This document shows positions 39,440 to 43,438 of a DNA stretch of 43,438 nucleotides, piece by piece. A program made the position numbers and the translations under genes. The first letter of the stretch is position 1. Each line of letters starts with the position of its first letter. The DNA comes from an uncultured Lachnospiraceae bacterium (lineage in GTDB: Bacteria > Bacillota > Clostridia > Lachnospirales > Lachnospiraceae): assembly GCA_905236025.1 (NCBI GenBank), contig CAJOOB010000071.1, positions 1-43,438 on the forward strand. The letters run 5' to 3'. The notes under the pieces were generated by a model. The model saw nothing but the letters and a program-made list of their open reading frames with translations. It had not been told where the DNA came from and ran no database searches.

Positions 39440-40672
39440 ATGAAAAGTTACGAAGAAACCTTAAAATTATTGCAGGATAAAGGTCAGACTCAGTTATTAA
39501 AATATTATGACGAGCTTTCTGAAAATGAAAAAGAAGCGTTGCTTGAACAGATTAACAATATTGACTTTGATGTGATTGACGCCGGTATCGCGGCTATGGG
39601 CAAGAACGAAAGAGGCAGCTTTAAGCCTTTGAAAGCCTTACGTATTGAGGATATTGAAAAAGAAAAGGATAAAGACTTAGAAACAGGCCTTGATGCAATA
39701 AAAAATGGAAAAGTAGGTGCCATGCTTTTGGCGGGCGGTATGGGTACAAGACTTGGCTCTGATGACCCTAAGGGAATGTACAATATCGGCCTTACAAAAG
39801 AAGTGTTTATTTTCCAGAGAATTATTGAAAACCTTCTTGATGTTGTAAATAAAGCGGGTGCATATATTGAGCTTTTCATAATGACAAGTGACAAGAATCA
39901 CGATAAAACCGTTGCTTTTCTTAAGGAAAAGAATTATTTCGGATATGATGAAAAGCACATTACGTTTTTTAAGCAGGAAATGGCTGCCGCAACTGACAGA
40001 AACGGCAAGATTTACCTTGAGGAAAAGGGAAGGGTTTCAACTTCTCCAAACGGTAACGGCGGCTGGTTTGCTTCAATGATAAGAACCGGCGCGATTGAAA
40101 GAGTTAAGAGCACCGGAATTGAGTGGCTTAATGTTTTTGCAGTGGATAACGTGCTTCAAAGAATTGCTGACCCTGTATTTGTGGGTGCAACAATTAATCA
40201 TAACTGCGAAATTGGCGCAAAGGTTGTTAAGAAGGCTGCAAGAGACGAAAAGGTTGGCGTTATGTGCCTTGAGGACGATAAGCCTTCAATCGTTGAATAT
40301 TACGAATTAGATGATAAGATGATGGATGAAATTGATCCTGAAACAGGTGAAAGAGCATATAATTACGGAGTTATCCTAAATTATCTCTTTAACGTTAAGG
40401 CGCTTTTCAGAGTTGCCGACATGAACATGCCTTTACACGTTGTTGAAAAGAAGATTCAATACGTTGATGATAAAGGTGCGGTTGTAAAGCCTGAAGAACC
40501 AAACGGATATAAGTATGAAAGCCTTGTGCTTGATATGATTCACATGATGGATTCGTGTCTTCCTTTTGAAGTAAAGAGAAATTATGAATTTGCACCGGTT
40601 AAGAATAAGACCGGCGTGGATTCGGTGGAGAGTGCAAGAGCGCTTTGCAAAGAAAACGGAATTGAATTATAA
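39440..40672 (+). CDS. UDPGP-family nucleotidyltransferase (UTP-sugar-1-phosphate uridylyltransferase, eukaryotic UAP1/UGP-like)
   Basis: LLAGGMGTRLGSDDPKGMYNIGL, SPNGNGGW, NVFAVDNVLQRIADP, NGYKYESLVLDM. Confidence 0.9.
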   Translation: MKSYEETLKLLQDKGQTQLLKYYDELSENEKEALLEQINNIDFDVIDAGIAAMGKNERGSFKPLKALRIEDIEKEKDKDLETGLDAIKNGKVGAMLLAGGMGTRLGSDDPKGMYNIGLTKEVFIFQRIIENLLDVVNKAGAYIELFIMTSDKNHDKTVAFLKEKNYFGYDEKHITFFKQEMAAATDRNGKIYLEEKGRVSTSPNGNGGWFASMIRTGAIERVKSTGIEWLNVFAVDNVLQRIADPVFVGATINHNCEIGAKVVKKAARDEKVGVMCLEDDKPSIVEYYELDDKMMDEIDPETGERAYNYGVILNYLFNVKALFRVADMNMPLHVVEKKIQYVDDKGAVVKPEEPNGYKYESLVLDMIHMMDSCLPFEVKRNYEFAPVKNKTGVDSVESARALCKENGIEL

Positions 40673-40728
40673 TTATTTAACCAAAAACTTTTAAGAACGA
40701 AAATACATTGCTGTTAGTTAGGAGAATT

Positions 40729-42579
40729 ATGCGTACAGTCTTAGAAATATTAACCGGGGAATTACAAAAAGCTTTTGAAGCGTGCGGTTACGATAAAAAA
40801 TATGCAAAGGTTGTTGTTTCAAACAGACCGGACCTTTGTGAATATCAGTGTAACGGCGCCATGGCCGCAACAAAGGAATACAAGAAGGCTCCTTTTATGA
40901 TTGCGGACGAAGTGGCGGAAAAACTGGCGGGAAATCCATACTTTGAAGAAATTACCTCTGTTAAGCCGGGATTTATCAATATTAAGATTGCTCAGTCATT
41001 TATTGCAAATTATATTGATGAAATGGCTAAGGATAAGAAACTTGGCACAAAGGACGGCGAAAAAAAGACTGCCGTTATTGATTACGGCGGAGCTAACGTT
41101 GCAAAACCTTTGCATGTGGGACATTTAAGACCTGCCGTAATTGGTGAAGCGTTAAAGAGAATTCTTCGTTTTAACGGATACAGGGTTATTGGTGATGTGC
41201 ATCTTGGAGACTGGGGTATGCCAATGGGTCTAATTATTGAGATGCTTCATGATGAACAGCCTGATTTACCGTATTTTGATGAAAGCCTTACACAAGAGGA
41301 CTTTGATAAGATTTCAGAGCCTCCTTTTAACGTAAGTGAGCTTGAAAGAATTTATCCTGCGGCTTCAGCACGTTCTAAGGAAGACGCAGAATTTAAGGAA
41401 CGTGCTCATCAGGCAACTTTAAAGCTTCAAAGCGGATATCCTGCATACAGAGCTTTGTGGAAGATGATCATGAAGGTGTCTGTTGCCGACTTAAAGAAGA
41501 ACTACGGAAACCTTAACGTCAACTTTGATTTGTGGCTTGGTGAAAGTGATGCGGATCCGTTAATCGCTCCAATGATTGATGATTTTATTAGGCGCGGTTT
41601 TGCTCATGAAAGTGAGGGCGCGCTTGTTGTTGATGTTGCAAAAGAGGATGATACAAAAGAAATCCCTCCTTGTCTTATAAGAAAGTCTGACGGTGCCGCT
41701 TTATACGCAACTTCAGATTTGGCAACCATTATTCAGCGTATGCGTGATTATAATCCGGATATGATTATTTATGTGGTTGATAAGCGCCAGGAAATGCATT
41801 TTACTCAGGTTTTCAGAACTTCAAGAAAAACGGGTATTGTAAAAGAGGATACAGTCCTTTCCTTCCAGGGCTTTGGTACAATGAACGGCCCGGACAATAA
41901 GCCTTTTAAGACAAGAGACGGCGGTGTTATGCGCTTAGAGCAGTTACTTAATGACATTAACCTGGCGGTTTATGAAAAGGTTAAGGAAAACAGGGACACG
42001 GATGATGAAAGCGCAAAGAAAACCGCGGCTATCGTCGGCCTTGCAGCTTTGAAATACGGTGATTTGTCCAATCAGATTACAAAGGATTATATCTTTGACG
42101 TAAGTAAATTTATTGCGTTTGAAGGAAATACAGGCCCTTATTTACTTTATACAATTGTAAGAATCAAATCGATTCTTGCAAAATACTGCGAAGCAACGGG
42201 TAATAAGTTTGGAACTGCGGCTTTTGAAACGATCTTTAATAATATTAATAACGGCATGCTTAATGCTGATGTTTCCGTTAAGGATAATTATACAGGCGTT
42301 AATAAGGCGCAGACTCCTTCAGAAAAGAACCTTATGCTTGAACTTTCAAAGTTTGGTTCTGTTGTAAATACGGCGTGTGAAGAACTTGCTCCTCATAAGC
42401 TTTGTAATTACCTTTATTCTTTAAGTGATGCCTTTAATTCGTTCTATCATGAAAACAATATTATGGGTGAAAGCGACAAGGAACGTCAAAAAGGTCTTGT
42501 AAGTCTTATTTCTCTTACAAGAAAGGTGCTTGAAACCGGTATTGACATGCTTGGTTTTGAGGCACCTGAAAGAATGTAA
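40729..42579 (+). CDS. argS: Arginyl-tRNA synthetase
   Basis: GGANVAKPLHVGHLRPAVIGEALKRI (HIGH-like), GDVHLGDWGMPMG, C-terminal anticodon-binding domain. Start placed at ATG 40729 after GGAGAATT. Confidence 0.95.
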   Translation: MRTVLEILTGELQKAFEACGYDKKYAKVVVSNRPDLCEYQCNGAMAATKEYKKAPFMIADEVAEKLAGNPYFEEITSVKPGFINIKIAQSFIANYIDEMAKDKKLGTKDGEKKTAVIDYGGANVAKPLHVGHLRPAVIGEALKRILRFNGYRVIGDVHLGDWGMPMGLIIEMLHDEQPDLPYFDESLTQEDFDKISEPPFNVSELERIYPAASARSKEDAEFKERAHQATLKLQSGYPAYRALWKMIMKVSVADLKKNYGNLNVNFDLWLGESDADPLIAPMIDDFIRRGFAHESEGALVVDVAKEDDTKEIPPCLIRKSDGAALYATSDLATIIQRMRDYNPDMIIYVVDKRQEMHFTQVFRTSRKTGIVKEDTVLSFQGFGTMNGPDNKPFKTRDGGVMRLEQLLNDINLAVYEKVKENRDTDDESAKKTAAIVGLAALKYGDLSNQITKDYIFDVSKFIAFEGNTGPYLLYTIVRIKSILAKYCEATGNKFGTAAFETIFNNINNGMLNADVSVKDNYTGVNKAQTPSEKNLMLELSKFGSVVNTACEELAPHKLCNYLYSLSDAFNSFYHENNIMGESDKERQKGLVSLISLTRKVLETGIDMLGFEAPERM

Positions 42580-42608
42580 CGGGTAATAAATCATTCTTTA
42601 TTTTTTGG

Positions 42609-42627
42609 TGATTATATTATATAATCA
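42609..42627. repeat. AT-rich palindrome containing a TATAAT
   Basis: tgattatat-t-atataatca, upstream of the gene at 42695. Confidence 0.6.
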
Positions 42628-42694
42628 TTAAGTGTGATTTATGGCGTTTATGAAACGTGGCATAAAATAAAAAACTATAAGATGGAGAAGTAAA

Positions 42695-43063
42695 ATGAGT
42701 CAGGAAAAGGTTGATCAATATAAAAAGGAGAAAGCAAACAGAAAGAAAAATATAGCTCGTCAAAAAAGACAGAACGTTATGTATAAAGTGTTTGCAGCTA
42801 TTCTTGGTATGGTAGTTGTTGCATGGATTGTTTTATCGGTTCTTTGGACAAAGGGTATTGTTTCAAATCCTTTTGTTGTAACCACAACAACAGAAACAAC
42901 AACACTGAGTGAGGCTGAACTTTCAAGTATGTATGCGGTTATTTCAGAAGCAGGTCTTTTGGATGAAGATGATACTACTGAATCAGATGAAACAACAACG
43001 GCTTTGGATGATACAACTGCAACGGAAACAGAAACTACGGAAGAAGAAACAACAGCAGAGTAA
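42695..43063 (+). CDS. Small single-pass membrane protein with a Thr/Glu-rich extracellular tail
   Basis: Lys/Arg-rich N-terminus, TM (VFAAILGMVVVAWIVLSVLW), then TTTTETTTLSE ... TTATETETTEEETTAE. Confidence 0.75.
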   Translation: MSQEKVDQYKKEKANRKKNIARQKRQNVMYKVFAAILGMVVVAWIVLSVLWTKGIVSNPFVVTTTTETTTLSEAELSSMYAVISEAGLLDEDDTTESDETTTALDDTTATETETTEEETTAE

Positions 43064-43068
43064 ATTAT

Positions 43069-43100
43069 AAATACCACTTACTTTTGTAAGTGGTATTATT
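43069..43100 (+). terminator. Rho-independent terminator
   Basis: aataccacttac-tttt-gtaagtggtatt. Confidence 0.8.
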
Positions 43101-43109
43101 TGATGAAAA

Positions 43110-43438
43110 ATGAAAATGTTAAAGAAGAAAAATATAAGAAGGATTAGTGCGTGTATATTGTCGATTTGCTTTATTTTAACGGCTTTTTGCGGATGCGGCA
43201 ATAATTCTTATACGTATGATAAAACGACACAAAATGTAACGGATGCTACTTCTTCTTCGGTATCTGAAGATGCCGGTGAAGATGAGACACAGCAATCGGA
43301 ATCTGAATCCGTAAGTGAAATTACAACAGATACGGATGAAGAAACAGAAAGTCTGCAAAATACTGATAATTTGTATGTTGATGGTGTAAAGACGGTTTGT
43401 ATAAATGCGGGGCATCAATCAAACGGTAATTACGAAAA
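43110..43438 (+). CDS. Lipoprotein with N-acetylmuramoyl-L-alanine amidase-like domain (3' end outside window)
   Basis: Frame open to the window end: MKMLKKKNIRRISACILSICFILTAFCGCGNNS (lipoprotein-like signal), Ser/Glu/Thr-rich linker, then VKTVCINAGHQSNGNYE, an Amidase_3-type start. Not present in the supplied ORF track. Confidence 0.7.
   Translation, partial: MKMLKKKNIRRISACILSICFILTAFCGCGNNSYTYDKTTQNVTDATSSSVSEDAGEDETQQSESESVSEITTDTDEETESLQNTDNLYVDGVKTVCINAGHQSNGNYE

Noticed and set aside
39505-39894. 129-aa minus-strand ORF opposite the UDPGP gene
   Set aside because: Fully antisense to a well-supported conserved gene; no SD or family motif.
1-43438. tRNA, rRNA, CRISPR array or known riboswitch
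   Set aside because: No cloverleaf with CCA-type end, no rRNA-like segment, no regularly spaced direct repeats, and no riboswitch core recognised by eye; a covariance-model scan would be needed for certainty.

Overview
This 43.4-kb window reads like a chromosomal segment of an anaerobic Firmicute, probably Lachnospiraceae-like (inferred from gene content, not tested). Most of it is well-packed housekeeping and accessory metabolism. In order: clpX (5'-truncated), engB/ysxC, an NfnA/NfnB-type flavoprotein pair, Fe-ADH, YesL-like protein, a Cthe_2159-like beta-helix surface protein, ptsI-ptsH-fruK, a GH36 alpha-galactosidase, a four-gene membrane cassette, an SDR, nadE, a polytopic membrane protein, addB-addA, an S66 LD-carboxypeptidase, tetR with an MMPL exporter and a YhgE-like heptad-repeat protein, an MscS channel, a small beta-helix-like membrane protein, an M18 aminopeptidase, a UDPGP-family nucleotidyltransferase, argS, a Thr/Glu-rich membrane protein, and a 3'-truncated lipoprotein amidase that the ORF track missed. 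The best candidate for an undescribed system is the cassette at about 14.19-18.89 kb. It encodes a small single-pass secreted/anchored protein, two different MacB-like NBD-permease fusions and a minimal M50 (HELGH / LDNDG) intramembrane protease. It is driven by a promoter whose -35 (TTGACA) and -10 (TATAAT) are separated by an uninterrupted (AT)11 tract, which resembles slipped-strand phase-variable promoters. A predicted minus-strand promoter followed at once by a terminator hairpin lies just upstream. No rRNA, tRNA, CRISPR array, transposase or prophage genes were seen. All assignments come from reading motifs; no database search was run.
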